From Deltaproteobacteria bacterium (GTDB lineage: Bacteria > Desulfobacterota > Binatia > UBA9968), in the NCBI GenBank assembly GCA_016210115.1, contig JACQUW010000176.1, positions 1 through 40,155 on the forward strand: 40,155 nt of DNA, written 5' to 3'. The position numbers and the translations under genes were made by a program. Under the pieces are notes generated by a model. The model was not told the origin of the DNA, did not search any database, and saw only the letters and a list, made by a program, of their open reading frames with translations. Below, piece by piece: positions 27,429 to 35,850 of this stretch. Numbering within the stretch: the stretch's first letter is position 1; each line of letters starts with the position of its first letter.

Positions 27429-27914
27429 ATGGAACTTCTGACGGTTAAAATAGAAAAACCAGAAGAGATTAACTTCATTCTGGGCCAGAGCCACTTCATC
27501 AAGACGGTCGAAGATATTCACGAAGCGATGGTGCAGTGCGTCCCGGGGATCAAATTCGGTCTGGCTTTTTGCGAATCCTCGGGGGCGACTTTGATACGCT
27601 GGACAGGAACCGATCAAGAGATGCTCGAACTGGCGAAGCGTAACGCCCTGGCCATCGCCGCCGGCCACTGTTTTATTCTTTTTCTCGGACCAGGCTTCTT
27701 TCCCGTCAATGTTCTGAATACGCTAAAAATGGTGCCGGAAGTCTGCCGGATTTTTTGCGCCACCGCCAATCCAGTGGAAGTTATTATCGCGGAGACCGAA
27801 CAAGGGAGAGGCATTTTGGGTGTCGTCGACGGCGCCAAAACAAAAGGGGTCGAGGGCGACGCGGATATCACTTGGCGCAAAGAGTTCCTGCGTAAAATCG
27901 GCTACAAGTTGTAG
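27429..27914 (+). CDS. Adenosine-specific kinase family protein (PF04008)
   Basis: Very close to archaeal and thermophile proteins of this small family: ILGQSHFIKTVEDIHEA, PGIKFGLAFCE, AGHCFILFLGPGFFPVNVL, VCRIFCATANPVEVI and the C-terminal EFLRKIGYKL. The Pyrobaculum member was described by structure as adenosine-specific; the physiological reaction in bacteria is uncertain. ATG at 27429 (MELLTVKIEK) is preferred over 27420. rtcA begins only tens of bases later, so an operon is likely. Confidence 0.92.
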   Translation: MELLTVKIEKPEEINFILGQSHFIKTVEDIHEAMVQCVPGIKFGLAFCESSGATLIRWTGTDQEMLELAKRNALAIAAGHCFILFLGPGFFPVNVLNTLKMVPEVCRIFCATANPVEVIIAETEQGRGILGVVDGAKTKGVEGDADITWRKEFLRKIGYKL

Positions 27915-27961
27915 AAATCTTTTCCTTCACGTTGTTGTTAGCGACTCCCACCAGCCTCACA

Positions 27962-29008
27962 TTGACGACGGTCGAGATAGACGGCGGAAAACAATCGGGT
28001 AGTGGCACGATCGTTCGCTACGCCGTGGCGCTTGCCGCCTTAATGGGCAAACGGCTTCATCTTTTCAATGCCAGAGCCGCCCGCGAAAAGCCTGGTCTGA
28101 GACCCCAACACCTCGCCTCGGTATTGGCCTGCGCGGAGATGTGCGGGGGTAAGACTGAAGGCGCCAGCATAGGCTCCAGTGAATTCACATTTGTCCCGGG
28201 AGCAACCATCAAGGGCGGCGACTACAAGTGGGAAATCGGCACGGCAGGATCTGCCACTATGCTGGCGCTCAGCATATTGCCTCTGGCTTGCTTCGCAGAC
28301 CGCCCGGTTACAGCGCATATTACCGGCGGCATCTTTCAGGACTTTGCCCCTTCTCCTCATCACATGGAGTACGTGCTGGCAAAATTGCTTCGCCGAATGG
28401 GGGCCAACATTGCGCTCCAGGTGCTGCGGGCGGGCTATGTTCCCAAAGGGGCTGGAGTTATAAAGCTCAGCGTCCAACCTGTTGCTCGTTTCATTGAGCC
28501 CATCCAAATCGCGGAGCAGGGCTCCGTCTCAAACGTTTCCGGTATTGCCTTCTCCAGCCACCTGCGTGAGCGGCAGGTGAGCGAGCGGATGGCTCAGAGC
28601 TGTGAAAAGCGCCTCGCCGGGGCCGGACTCTCAGCGAACATCGAGCGCGTTTATGATACTTGCGCTCTCAATCCTGGTGCGGCCCTGGCGGTATGGGCTG
28701 AGGGGTCTACCGGTTGTATCATCGGAGCTGACCGGCCGGGCGCTTTCCGGCGCAGCTCGGAGGCGATCGGCAATTTTGTCGCCGAGACTTTACTGTCGAA
28801 TCTAGCCGCCGGCGCTACAGTTGATGCGCATGCGGCGGATCAATTGGTTCTCTTCGCTGCGCTTGCCAGCGGGATTTCCCGGTACAGGGTGCCAAGCGAC
28901 ACGGAGCATCTGAAAAGCAATTTGTGGCTCGCCGAGCAATTTGGCGCCAAGGCGCGGTACGATCGAAAGATGGTGCTGATCGAGGGAGTTGGGTATTGCC
29001 GGCGCTAA
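27962..29008 (+). CDS. rtcA: RNA 3'-terminal phosphate cyclase RtcA
   Basis: RtcA converts an RNA 3'-phosphate to a 2',3'-cyclic phosphate with ATP, preparing or protecting ends for RtcB. Family landmarks: AGRAKPGL-like region as RAAREKPGLRPQHLASV, TIKGGDYKWEIGTAGSATML, the insert domain, and the active-site His in DAHAADQLVLFAAL. The usual glycine-rich EGGGQ near the N-terminus is changed to QSGSGT, so activity should not be assumed. The start is uncertain: TTG at 27962 matches the family; the frame is open from TTG 27932. RtcB and archease lie 9-10 kb away on the other strand. Confidence 0.87.
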   Translation: MTTVEIDGGKQSGSGTIVRYAVALAALMGKRLHLFNARAAREKPGLRPQHLASVLACAEMCGGKTEGASIGSSEFTFVPGATIKGGDYKWEIGTAGSATMLALSILPLACFADRPVTAHITGGIFQDFAPSPHHMEYVLAKLLRRMGANIALQVLRAGYVPKGAGVIKLSVQPVARFIEPIQIAEQGSVSNVSGIAFSSHLRERQVSERMAQSCEKRLAGAGLSANIERVYDTCALNPGAALAVWAEGSTGCIIGADRPGAFRRSSEAIGNFVAETLLSNLAAGATVDAHAADQLVLFAALASGISRYRVPSDTEHLKSNLWLAEQFGAKARYDRKMVLIEGVGYCRR

Positions 29009-29061
29009 ACGACTTCGAGATTGCGCGCTTATAGTAGACCGGCATGCAGCGGAAGAGATGT

Positions 29062-29186
29062 TAGACGACATTGCAGAAAACCCACATTTGGCTCAACGAG
29101 CTTGTGGGGGAGATGGGCTGGGACCTGCGCGCGCTCTGGCCCGCAGGCTCTCGCGTAGCTTGAGAGAATCGGTGCCCGGTGTATGA
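29062..29186 (+). pseudogene. DUF2267 protein remnant
   Basis: A frame at about 29066-29164 encodes TTLQKTHIWLNELVGEMGWD, which closely resembles the start of DUF2267 proteins. It then goes out of register; another frame continues with ALARRLSRSLRESVP, like the family's ALRAVLHALRDRLP. A stop lies directly before the first segment. I read this as a frameshifted, truncated relic. DUF2267 genes often accompany Usp and CBS stress proteins. Confidence 0.5.
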
Positions 29187-29222
29187 TAGGTGAAATCTTG
29201 AATAGCCCGAAAAGGGGGAGAT

Positions 29223-31907
29223 ATGACACGTGAGGAATTTTTAGCAGAGGAGCGCGAGCGAGTATCAAGACGGACCACTATCACCATCCTCAGCTTTAAG
29301 TTACTGCGCTGGATGGGAGGATTATCCAGCTTCCCTCATGAGGTGATCGAAGCAGCGCGAGCGGTTCTCCAGAAGGCCTGCCACAGGGGCGACATTCAAG
29401 ATTTTCGCGTCTATCCATTCGGCGGCGACTTGCATCTACAAATGAATAGTCTGGGAAAAGGACTCCGCAACGCGCAGGTGCACGCGCTTGCAATCGAGGC
29501 CGCCATCCAGGCTCTCAAGCACGCCGCTGGAATGGGTTTATACCGGCCGTTGGGTGGCACGGAGTTTTTTAAACTTTCGCGCCTTGAGCAGTTCCAAGCG
29601 ATGCAGGCGCGTGCGGTTGAATTTCCGTTTACGGAAAGAGGTTCGGAACCGATCGTTGTTGCGAAACTGATCAACGGGTCGAGTGGAGGGTTCAACCGGA
29701 TGCTTTTTAATCTGTTTTTTCATCCGGATAAAGGCTCGCACCAGCGGCTCGACGGAACTCGTTTTATAGCTTTGGTGGAACATGCCGGCGACCTCTCCGG
29801 CGGGAATCGCCAGAGGCGGGTTTATGCTTTCGGGGATCGGCCACACGAGGAGAAACTCTGTCTCATCTATCCTTGCATGGAGGCGCCGTTGGAACTGGGA
29901 CGTGATCAGGTAGGCGACTGGGCAGAGCTGCTGTCCATGATTGCCAATCCTGCGGAATGGGTCGTAAGCGCGATCTACGCTGTGCATGGACGCTTTGTTT
30001 CCGATGACGGGCGCTGGCAAGCCACCCGGCACGAGCCTGTGGCTATCGTGGCTGTCGAGCCCGCACTGCTGGGTCTCGTCGTTGATGATCCTGTGGTCAT
30101 TGTGCGGCTCCAGAGCGGACTTCCCGCGGTGGGCGAGGCCCATTTCAATCTCGGGGCGGACTTTCATTTCACTATCGGCGGGGCGGGTGGAGGCTATCAC
30201 GTGGGTGTTATGCCGGTAACGCTCGCTCAGGCGCGGCTCCGGAGCGAAGAACCTGGCACGGCGCGGGTCGTCGCTTACACTTATCAATCCTACGGCAACG
30301 GCCGCATTCCACCGGAGCATGACGTCGTTGATCTATTTGGACAGGATACGGTTCAAACGGAATGGCTGCAGCATGAGGCACGAGAGTTCATCCATCTGAT
30401 CGCGCAGCATGGAGAATTTCAACCCTATGTGACGGCCGAGGAGGCGGAACGCCGAGCGCGCGCCCAGGCTGAGAAGCTGAGGCTATTGTTCAAACGCATT
30501 CCTTCAGCCGAGGAGGGCGAAGTCGATGCGTTGGTCGCTCGAGCTAACCAGCGAGCGCAAGGGGAGACTCTCTCAGATATCAAGGCTGATGCGGGTGGTA
30601 AGGTGGGGCATACCACGCCCCCGACTCTATTTGATGAAGTTGCCCGCGCGAGTTTGAGCGAGGCCAGGGAGAGCGGGTTGATTCGTGACTTCACGGTATT
30701 TGCTGTCGGCGACGACATGCACCTCCTAATGTTCCACGCTCACGGCGTGGATTCCAACACAGTGCATCTTCTGGCCTTTCGCACTTTCTGGCGGATGGTC
30801 TGGGTCACGGAACTCCTCGGCTACAAGCCCTACGGTTTGGCGCAGGATCTTAAGATTGGTCCCGCTACTAAAGGGAAACGGGTAGATGACCTTGCGGAAC
30901 CGAGTGACCGTTTCGTGTCGCTCCTGGGCGAGCATCTGCCGGAGCCCGAGCGCCAGGTTCTCGACAAGCTCAGAGCGGCTCAGGAAATCTGGAAGAGCGG
31001 GCGATCCACCGTGGAGATCAGAAAACCTTTCGCCGGCAATGTGACAGGGCAGGGTCCTGGGTTCGCGGAGCTGCCATTGAAAGGTATTTGGAAGGTCGGT
31101 GTCTTCGGGGCCGACAAAGCCGGCCCGGCAGCCTTTAACATTCCCCTGGTGCATGCGGCGGAGAGCGCGCTGTCCCAAGAGGCGTTTCGCTTCCGCTACG
31201 GCGCGAGTCTGGCTTTTGAAATCTTCGATGTGCACGACCACCGGCGAATCTTCCTCGATGCCAGTGTTCACGGTGACGAGATTCGAAGTCTGCTTGGAGC
31301 TGCGAATCTCTTTAACGTCAAGCGGCTATGGTCCTTACGTCAGAGGATCACCGAACGGGAGACGGTGGAAAGCGCACTTCAGGATATTCTAATGGCCGCA
31401 TCGACAGAAAAGTTGGCGCTGATCACCGGCGGGGAATACGTCGGGAAAGATGACCCGGTCCTGCTCGGGGTCGAAGAAATCGTGAGCTCAATCTTCGAGT
31501 TCATGAAAAACGGATTTTACATGACCCAAGGGGACGAGCGTGGCTCTCACTATATGATGCTGAGCCCGAAACCACTCGCTGAGGCGGTGGCCACGGTCCG
31601 TAGCCGTGGTTTGCAGGTCGGGCTCGAAGTGACCCTCAGCGCGGAAAAAATCGCCGAGGTGCGCGACGTCTATGCTGAACCCAGCTTCAAAGAAGCGAGA
31701 GTGCGGATCGACAAGGCCAATGCCGCCATCTGGCGTGCCCAGGGGTCGGAGTTCACGCCCGTGGGCGTAGGCGCGCGCGACGTAGAACCCGCATACCCAT
31801 TGATGAAGGTACTTAATCGCATTACAGGAGCAGATTCGCCGTACGCTCAGCCGGCCCAGAGCGCAACCGAGAAGTTTTACAAGACGCTGTTTGGAAGTGG
31901 CTCCTGA
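29223..31907 (+). CDS. Tandem archaeal-type fructose-1,6-bisphosphate aldolase/phosphatase
   Basis: The archaeal-type enzyme (FBPase_3, about 385 residues) makes fructose-6-phosphate from triose phosphates one-way, for gluconeogenesis. This 894-residue protein holds two copies. The C-terminal copy (about 445-880) keeps KADAGGKVGH (Asp456, His463), GDDMHL (Asp497, Asp498), AGNVTGQGPGFAEL, and the Schiff-base region GGEYVGKDDP (Tyr739, Lys742, Asp743, Asp744), but lacks the following RxQSGFPAVGE. The N-terminal copy (about 18-400) has lost the first Asp/His and the Lys (Val287) but keeps DDPVVIVRLQSGLPAVGE (Asp288, Asp289, Gln297). A good GGGGGAG precedes the ATG. The halves may complement each other, or the N-terminal one may be regulatory. 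Confidence 0.9.
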   Translation: MTREEFLAEERERVSRRTTITILSFKLLRWMGGLSSFPHEVIEAARAVLQKACHRGDIQDFRVYPFGGDLHLQMNSLGKGLRNAQVHALAIEAAIQALKHAAGMGLYRPLGGTEFFKLSRLEQFQAMQARAVEFPFTERGSEPIVVAKLINGSSGGFNRMLFNLFFHPDKGSHQRLDGTRFIALVEHAGDLSGGNRQRRVYAFGDRPHEEKLCLIYPCMEAPLELGRDQVGDWAELLSMIANPAEWVVSAIYAVHGRFVSDDGRWQATRHEPVAIVAVEPALLGLVVDDPVVIVRLQSGLPAVGEAHFNLGADFHFTIGGAGGGYHVGVMPVTLAQARLRSEEPGTARVVAYTYQSYGNGRIPPEHDVVDLFGQDTVQTEWLQHEAREFIHLIAQHGEFQPYVTAEEAERRARAQAEKLRLLFKRIPSAEEGEVDALVARANQRAQGETLSDIKADAGGKVGHTTPPTLFDEVARASLSEARESGLIRDFTVFAVGDDMHLLMFHAHGVDSNTVHLLAFRTFWRMVWVTELLGYKPYGLAQDLKIGPATKGKRVDDLAEPSDRFVSLLGEHLPEPERQVLDKLRAAQEIWKSGRSTVEIRKPFAGNVTGQGPGFAELPLKGIWKVGVFGADKAGPAAFNIPLVHAAESALSQEAFRFRYGASLAFEIFDVHDHRRIFLDASVHGDEIRSLLGAANLFNVKRLWSLRQRITERETVESALQDILMAASTEKLALITGGEYVGKDDPVLLGVEEIVSSIFEFMKNGFYMTQGDERGSHYMMLSPKPLAEAVATVRSRGLQVGLEVTLSAEKIAEVRDVYAEPSFKEARVRIDKANAAIWRAQGSEFTPVGVGARDVEPAYPLMKVLNRITGADSPYAQPAQSATEKFYKTLFGSGS

Positions 31908-32321
31908 GGTTCAACAGCGAGAGAGCGTCAAAGCGCTGAATCCATCCCCCCAAAACGACGAAGGGCGGATAAACATTTCCTCCTGCAGAACGTCTAAATA
32001 TACAGAGACCGGGTAATTACCGTAGTGGCGAATACAATCTTGACAGGAACGAAAAAGTACATTACTTTGATATAGCGGACTTGTGCCGGCCCGATCCTGG
32101 CGTATTCTGAATCCCCAAGCTCAATTCTAACGTGTTTTTCCGTTTTCGTGGCGGTACGAATTTCCGGCGAACTAATCTACAGCTGATTTTCCTTGTTAGA
32201 ATTCCCGTTTGGCGGCCGATGGGTGCATAAGGCCGGTGGTGTCCCGTTTTTGCCAAAGAAAGTCTAGCAGCTGAAATCTTTGCAGGGTGCAGTTGCCTAG
32301 AGAGAAAGTGAGAAAAAGTTT
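31908..32321. other. 414-bp leader region of the sigma-factor gene
   Basis: No gene is supported here. It holds the putative promoter below and then about 250 bp of apparent untranslated leader before the ATG at 32322. Confidence 0.45.
32040..32068 (+). promoter_or_regulatory. Putative sigma-70 promoter of the rpoD-like gene
   Basis: A perfect TTGACA (32040-32045) is followed after 17 bp by TACTTT (32063-32068). Transcription would begin near 32075, leaving a leader of almost 250 nt. Confidence 0.4.
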
Positions 32322-33911
32322 ATGCGAAAAGAGCTGGAATACGGCGATGATATCTTCGAAGTGCCCTCGAACGACCTTCATGACGCGTCTGTCGATGAGC
32401 TGGTAGGCCAGGCAGGCCAGCGGGATCTTCTTCTGGAAGAAGGCGTAGCGGTTGCAGAAGAAGGAGACCTGGACGTCGAAATCGAGGAAGAAAAGGAGGA
32501 GGCGGGAGCCGAAACTGACAAAGCCCCGGAGGGAAGCAATACGGTTTCGCTGTACCTCAGGGAAATGGGTTCGGTACCGCTTCTGAGTCATGGGCGCGAG
32601 ATAGAGCTGGCCAAACAGATGGAGGAGGGGAAGAATCGAGTCTTGGATTCGGCTCTCTCGTCTCCGTTTGCCATCCATTACGTTTTTCAGTTGGGAGAGC
32701 AAGTCGGACGCTCTGAATTGGCCATTGAGGACCTGCTCCCGGAGAGAGAAGAGGACGAGGAGCCGATCGATCCTCGGGTTTTCCGGAAACGGTTCATGGC
32801 GGGTCTGTCCAAGCTTCGTCATGTGAATCGGGCTTTGGATCGGATCGATACGGAGCTGAGAAGAAAGCGACTGGCTGCGCGTCGCAGGGAGCAGTTGCAG
32901 CAAAGAAGGGCTAAGGGCATAGAGGAGGCGCGCCTTATTCTAAAAAGCCTGCAGCTTCCGAAATCCAGGATCGAGGAAATCACCGGAGAGCTCAAGAAGC
33001 TTTACGGTCGGCTGACGGTGTTAGAGCAGAAACTTCAAACCTGTGCGGGAAAGAAGGAGGAAGCAAACGTCCTCACTCAGATACAGGAAATCGAGCACTC
33101 CAGAGGTGTGTCGGCTGGCGAGATCAAGGGGCTGGTGAGTTTGATTATTCAAGGAGAAAGCCAGACCCAACTGGCCAAAAAGGAATTTGTCGAGGCGAAC
33201 CTTCGCTTGGTGGTGAGTATCGCAAGAAAGTACGTGAATCGCGGTCTTCCATTGCTAGATCTCATCCAAGAAGGAAACCTCGGGCTCATGAGAGCTGTGG
33301 AAAAGTTTGACTATCGGCTGGGATACCGCTTCTCGACCTATGGCAGTTGGTGGATTCGCCAGGCGATTACCAGAGGCATCATCGATTCCGGCCGGATGAT
33401 CCGAGTACCTGTCCACCGAATTGAAACCAGGAATAAGCTCATTCGTACTTCTCAGCATCTGCTCAGGAAACTGGGCCGGCAGCCATCGCCGGAAGAGCTT
33501 TCGGAGGAGATGAACCTGCCTTTGCAGGATATTCTAAAACTGATTAGGCTGGGAACTGAACCGGTTTCTCTAGAAACTCCCATCGGAGACGGCGAGAGCA
33601 TTCTGGCTGATTTTGTCGAGGACAGGATCGCTCCGAAGCCGGCCGAAGAGGCCGCCCAGAGCAGTTTGCGGAAAGACATTAAACAGGCGCTTGCAGTTCT
33701 TCCGCCGCGGCAGGAGACCGTCATACGACTCCGATTCGGCATCGGCGAGTCACGAGATTATACGCTTGAAGAGCTGGGCGAAAGATTTCTGTTGACCCGG
33801 GAACGCATCCGCCAGATTGAGCAGAAAGCGTTGCGGACCCTGCGCTCGCCTATGCGCGGAAAGCCCGGGTCGAGCCAGGAGAACGTCAACAGAGAAGGAC
33901 CTGTTTGGTAG
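32322..33911 (+). CDS. RpoD-like RNA polymerase sigma factor without region 1.1
   Basis: The core-binding and promoter-recognition regions are complete: region 1.2 ([20 protein letters not shown]), 2.1-2.4 ([40 protein letters not shown]), region 3 ([14 protein letters not shown]) and 4.2 ([16 protein letters not shown]). A charged non-conserved region (about 150-250) is present, as in primary sigma factors. The first 75 residues are very acidic and lack the region 1.1 signature of RpoD; in 2.3 the usual STYAxWW is STYGSWW and TRxIADQ is TRGIIDS. No dnaG is adjacent. It may be the primary factor of a divergent lineage or a group 2 factor. It converges with a CBS gene. Confidence 0.9.
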   Translation: MRKELEYGDDIFEVPSNDLHDASVDELVGQAGQRDLLLEEGVAVAEEGDLDVEIEEEKEEAGAETDKAPEGSNTVSLYLREMGSVPLLSHGREIELAKQMEEGKNRVLDSALSSPFAIHYVFQLGEQVGRSELAIEDLLPEREEDEEPIDPRVFRKRFMAGLSKLRHVNRALDRIDTELRRKRLAARRREQLQQRRAKGIEEARLILKSLQLPKSRIEEITGELKKLYGRLTVLEQKLQTCAGKKEEANVLTQIQEIEHSRGVSAGEIKGLVSLIIQGESQTQLAKKEFVEANLRLVVSIARKYVNRGLPLLDLIQEGNLGLMRAVEKFDYRLGYRFSTYGSWWIRQAITRGIIDSGRMIRVPVHRIETRNKLIRTSQHLLRKLGRQPSPEELSEEMNLPLQDILKLIRLGTEPVSLETPIGDGESILADFVEDRIAPKPAEEAAQSSLRKDIKQALAVLPPRQETVIRLRFGIGESRDYTLEELGERFLLTRERIRQIEQKALRTLRSPMRGKPGSSQENVNREGPVW

Positions 33912-33928
33912 AGGCCGGCAAGATCAGC

Positions 33929-34354
33929 TCACTGATTCTGCTCGATAAACGCCCGCAAGATATCTGTGACTGAGATAATACCGACGAGTTTTTTATCTTG
34001 CATGACGGGCAACGCTCCGATTCGAAAAGTGTAGAGGAGTGTGGCCGCTTCCAGGAGCGGCGCCTGCGGATTTATCGTGACAGGGTCCACCGTCATAGCT
34101 TTCGAGACCTTGAGATTCTGCAGGTGATAACGGATTTCTTGCTGGTCTCGAAACAGGGGATAGGAAGGCGCAATCTCCCGCAAGTCGCGATCTGTGACGA
34201 TACCGACAAGACAGCCGTGATCCATCACGGGTAATTCCCGGATGTTGTGCTTCTGAAGCAACTCTATAGCGGTTTGCAGCGACTCGTCGGAGTTGATGGT
34301 AACAGGCGCGCTCATGCGCTGCGATACCTGCTCTGGCTCTTTGGTCCTTTTCAC
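33929..34354 (-). CDS. CBS-pair domain protein
   Basis: A 141-residue protein with two CBS modules: MSAPVTINSDESLQTAIELL with IRELPVMDHGCLVGIVTDRDL, and SKAMTVDPVTINPQAPLLEA with IGALPVMQDKKLVGIISVTDIL. Such pairs usually bind AMP, ATP or related ligands. GTG at 34354 is chosen because GGGAGA lies about 10 nt upstream and the fold begins soon after; the frame is open 39 codons earlier. It is third in a minus-strand operon after the primase and the 85-residue protein. Confidence 0.88.
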   Translation of the reverse strand: MKRTKEPEQVSQRMSAPVTINSDESLQTAIELLQKHNIRELPVMDHGCLVGIVTDRDLREIAPSYPLFRDQQEIRYHLQNLKVSKAMTVDPVTINPQAPLLEAATLLYTFRIGALPVMQDKKLVGIISVTDILRAFIEQNQ

Positions 34355-34376
34355 TGAATCAGTTTCTCCCAGCAGA

Positions 34377-34634
34377 TTAGGAGCGGCGAATGCCGGCGCT
34401 CCCCTTCTTTGCAAGCAAAGCCTGTGCCAATAGCCTTTCATTGACGGGCTTAGCAGCGCCGATAGAGCCACGGATTTCCTGTCCAGTAAGGATGAAGCGA
34501 AAACTCGGGTGCTCCTTCCCGCTTTCAGGAAAACAGTGGTTCCGACGTCTCATATCTGCAAAGCCGGCAAGACAAAAATCACCAATGCATTTGCCGAATG
34601 AACACTGATCTGCCAGCGCCTTTTTTCCCGTCAT
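34377..34634 (-). CDS. Unknown 85-residue Cys-containing protein coupled to the primase gene
   Basis: I do not recognise a family. The ATG overlaps the primase stop by 4 nt (ATGA), the usual sign of translational coupling, and the stop lies 22 nt before the CBS start. The N-terminal part has Cys11, Cys16, Cys21 and Cys34 (CSFGKCIGDFC then RRRNHC), which could bind a metal; the C-terminal part is basic and probably helical (NERLLAQALLAKKG). No signal peptide or membrane helix is evident. The opposite strand also has open frames here, so coding status rests on the operon position. Confidence 0.5.
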   Translation of the reverse strand: MTGKKALADQCSFGKCIGDFCLAGFADMRRRNHCFPESGKEHPSFRFILTGQEIRGSIGAAKPVNERLLAQALLAKKGSAGIRRS

Positions 34635-35752
34635 GTCTCGGTCTGAGAACGCCGCTCGACAAAATCCTGGCAGCTTTCATAGCTCGAAAGCGGGCAGAAG
34701 CGCCGGAGAATCTCATCCCGGCAACTGTAGCGGTAAGGGAACGGATGCTGGTACGCAGAGCGAACCACACTGTGAAGTTCCTGCGATGGAAGCCCAATAG
34801 CATTCTTTTCGTTCCATTCAAATAATTTTGCCTCCCCCTCCTCTTCCGTCAGGCCGAGCAGGCGCAACTCCGAGGCCAGGCGAATCGCGCAGTTGTTTCG
34901 AAAGCCTGGCTCGACATGGCTTTCCCATATCTTTTGGAAGCTCGCGCAAGGAAAGGCAATGTGACTGAGGTCAGCGGGACGGCGGAAGCGGTAACGGAAC
35001 GGCCTGCGTGTGAAGCGCTTGACCTCCCGGTGAATCCTAGCAACAAAAAGAGCGGCTTCAGAGTTTGCTTTCACCAGGGTCCGGGGGATCAGCCCCGTTT
35101 CGTCCGTTAAAGTTAGGGACCGAGGTTCACGTGCCAGATCGCGGATCTTTCTTGTGTTCGCGGTCTTGAGTTCATCCGGGAAGATCAGCACCTTGTTAAG
35201 GCGCACTTGTTCATGCATGGTGTTCGGAAGACGCAGCAACCGGAGGCGGTCTTTAATTGCCAAATCTATCGTGTCTCGAAGCTCCAAGGGGAACTGCTGC
35301 GCAAAGTGGCGCCGCATCGTATCGAAGATGGCTGGGAGCGACTTTGAGGGCAGAATTTTCCCGAAAATGCGGGCGTCCGTCAGGATGTGAAAGCCCTTGG
35401 AGCCGCTAAAGTAGACCTGGACGCCATCAGGATCAACTTTCCAGCGGTCCAGGAGCAGGGACACGAAAAAACGGGCGGCATCCAGGGAAACTTCCAGCTC
35501 AGGATGGTCCAGGTCCACGGGAAAGAACGGGGCCCAGACCTTGCCTTCGTAACCTGCAAGGGTTGGGGTAGAACCCACCGCATGGGCGCTCATATAAGCG
35601 AGGATTTCGTCAGAGTAGAAGAAGTAAGTCGTGTAGCAGCCAAAGCGCCGGAATTTTCGCACAAGCTCAGGTACATCCGCGATCGGGACCACATGGTTGC
35701 GGAACCCCTTTTGAAAGTGGGCCGCAAAATCCACCAGATAAAACTTGCCCAT
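34631..35752 (-). CDS. Archaeo-eukaryotic-type primase with PriCT-like, Cys-rich C-terminus
   Basis: The catalytic AEP (PrimPol-like) domain shows motif I FFPVDLDHPE (Asp80, Asp82), motif II YFSGSKGFHI (Ser117 to His122) and motif III TIDLAIKDRLRLLRLPN (Asp163). After about residue 260 a PriCT-like segment (FRNNCAIRLASELRLLG; EWNEKN) carries Cys269, Cys288, Cys344 and Cys353, which could hold an iron-sulfur or zinc site. Such proteins make primers or extend DNA during replication restart, repair or mobile-element replication. No helicase, ligase, Ku or integrase is adjacent. It is first in an operon with the 85-residue and CBS proteins. The ATG at 35752 has no ribosome site and a TATAAT just ahead. 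Confidence 0.87.
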   Translation of the reverse strand: MGKFYLVDFAAHFQKGFRNHVVPIADVPELVRKFRRFGCYTTYFFYSDEILAYMSAHAVGSTPTLAGYEGKVWAPFFPVDLDHPELEVSLDAARFFVSLLLDRWKVDPDGVQVYFSGSKGFHILTDARIFGKILPSKSLPAIFDTMRRHFAQQFPLELRDTIDLAIKDRLRLLRLPNTMHEQVRLNKVLIFPDELKTANTRKIRDLAREPRSLTLTDETGLIPRTLVKANSEAALFVARIHREVKRFTRRPFRYRFRRPADLSHIAFPCASFQKIWESHVEPGFRNNCAIRLASELRLLGLTEEEGEAKLFEWNEKNAIGLPSQELHSVVRSAYQHPFPYRYSCRDEILRRFCPLSSYESCQDFVERRSQTET

Positions 35753-35758
35753 AATGCT

Positions 35759-35786
35759 ATTATAATGCCAGAGAGATCGGCTCCAA
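35759..35786 (-). promoter_or_regulatory. Putative promoter giving a leaderless primase mRNA
   Basis: On the minus strand a perfect TATAAT (35764-35759) is preceded, after 16 bp, by TTGGAG (35786-35781). The predicted transcription start, about 7 nt past the -10, coincides with the A of the ATG at 35752, and no Shine-Dalgarno is present. This suggests a leaderless mRNA. Confidence 0.4.
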
Positions 35787-35850
35787 ATTGCGAAGCCAAG
35801 ATAATGCTAAAAAGGCCTGCTATGTTCACCTGCGACAACAAAATGCGGTT

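Noticed and set aside
28005..28020. A TGGCACG-like sequence resembling a sigma-54 promoter
   Set aside because: It lies inside the rtcA coding region and the -12 half does not match well.
28989..29186. 65-residue plus-strand open frame after rtcA
   Set aside because: It overlaps the rtcA end and fits better as part of a frameshifted DUF2267 relic.
31912..31945. Hairpin after the FBP enzyme as terminator
   Set aside because: The stem is only five base pairs and has no T-run.
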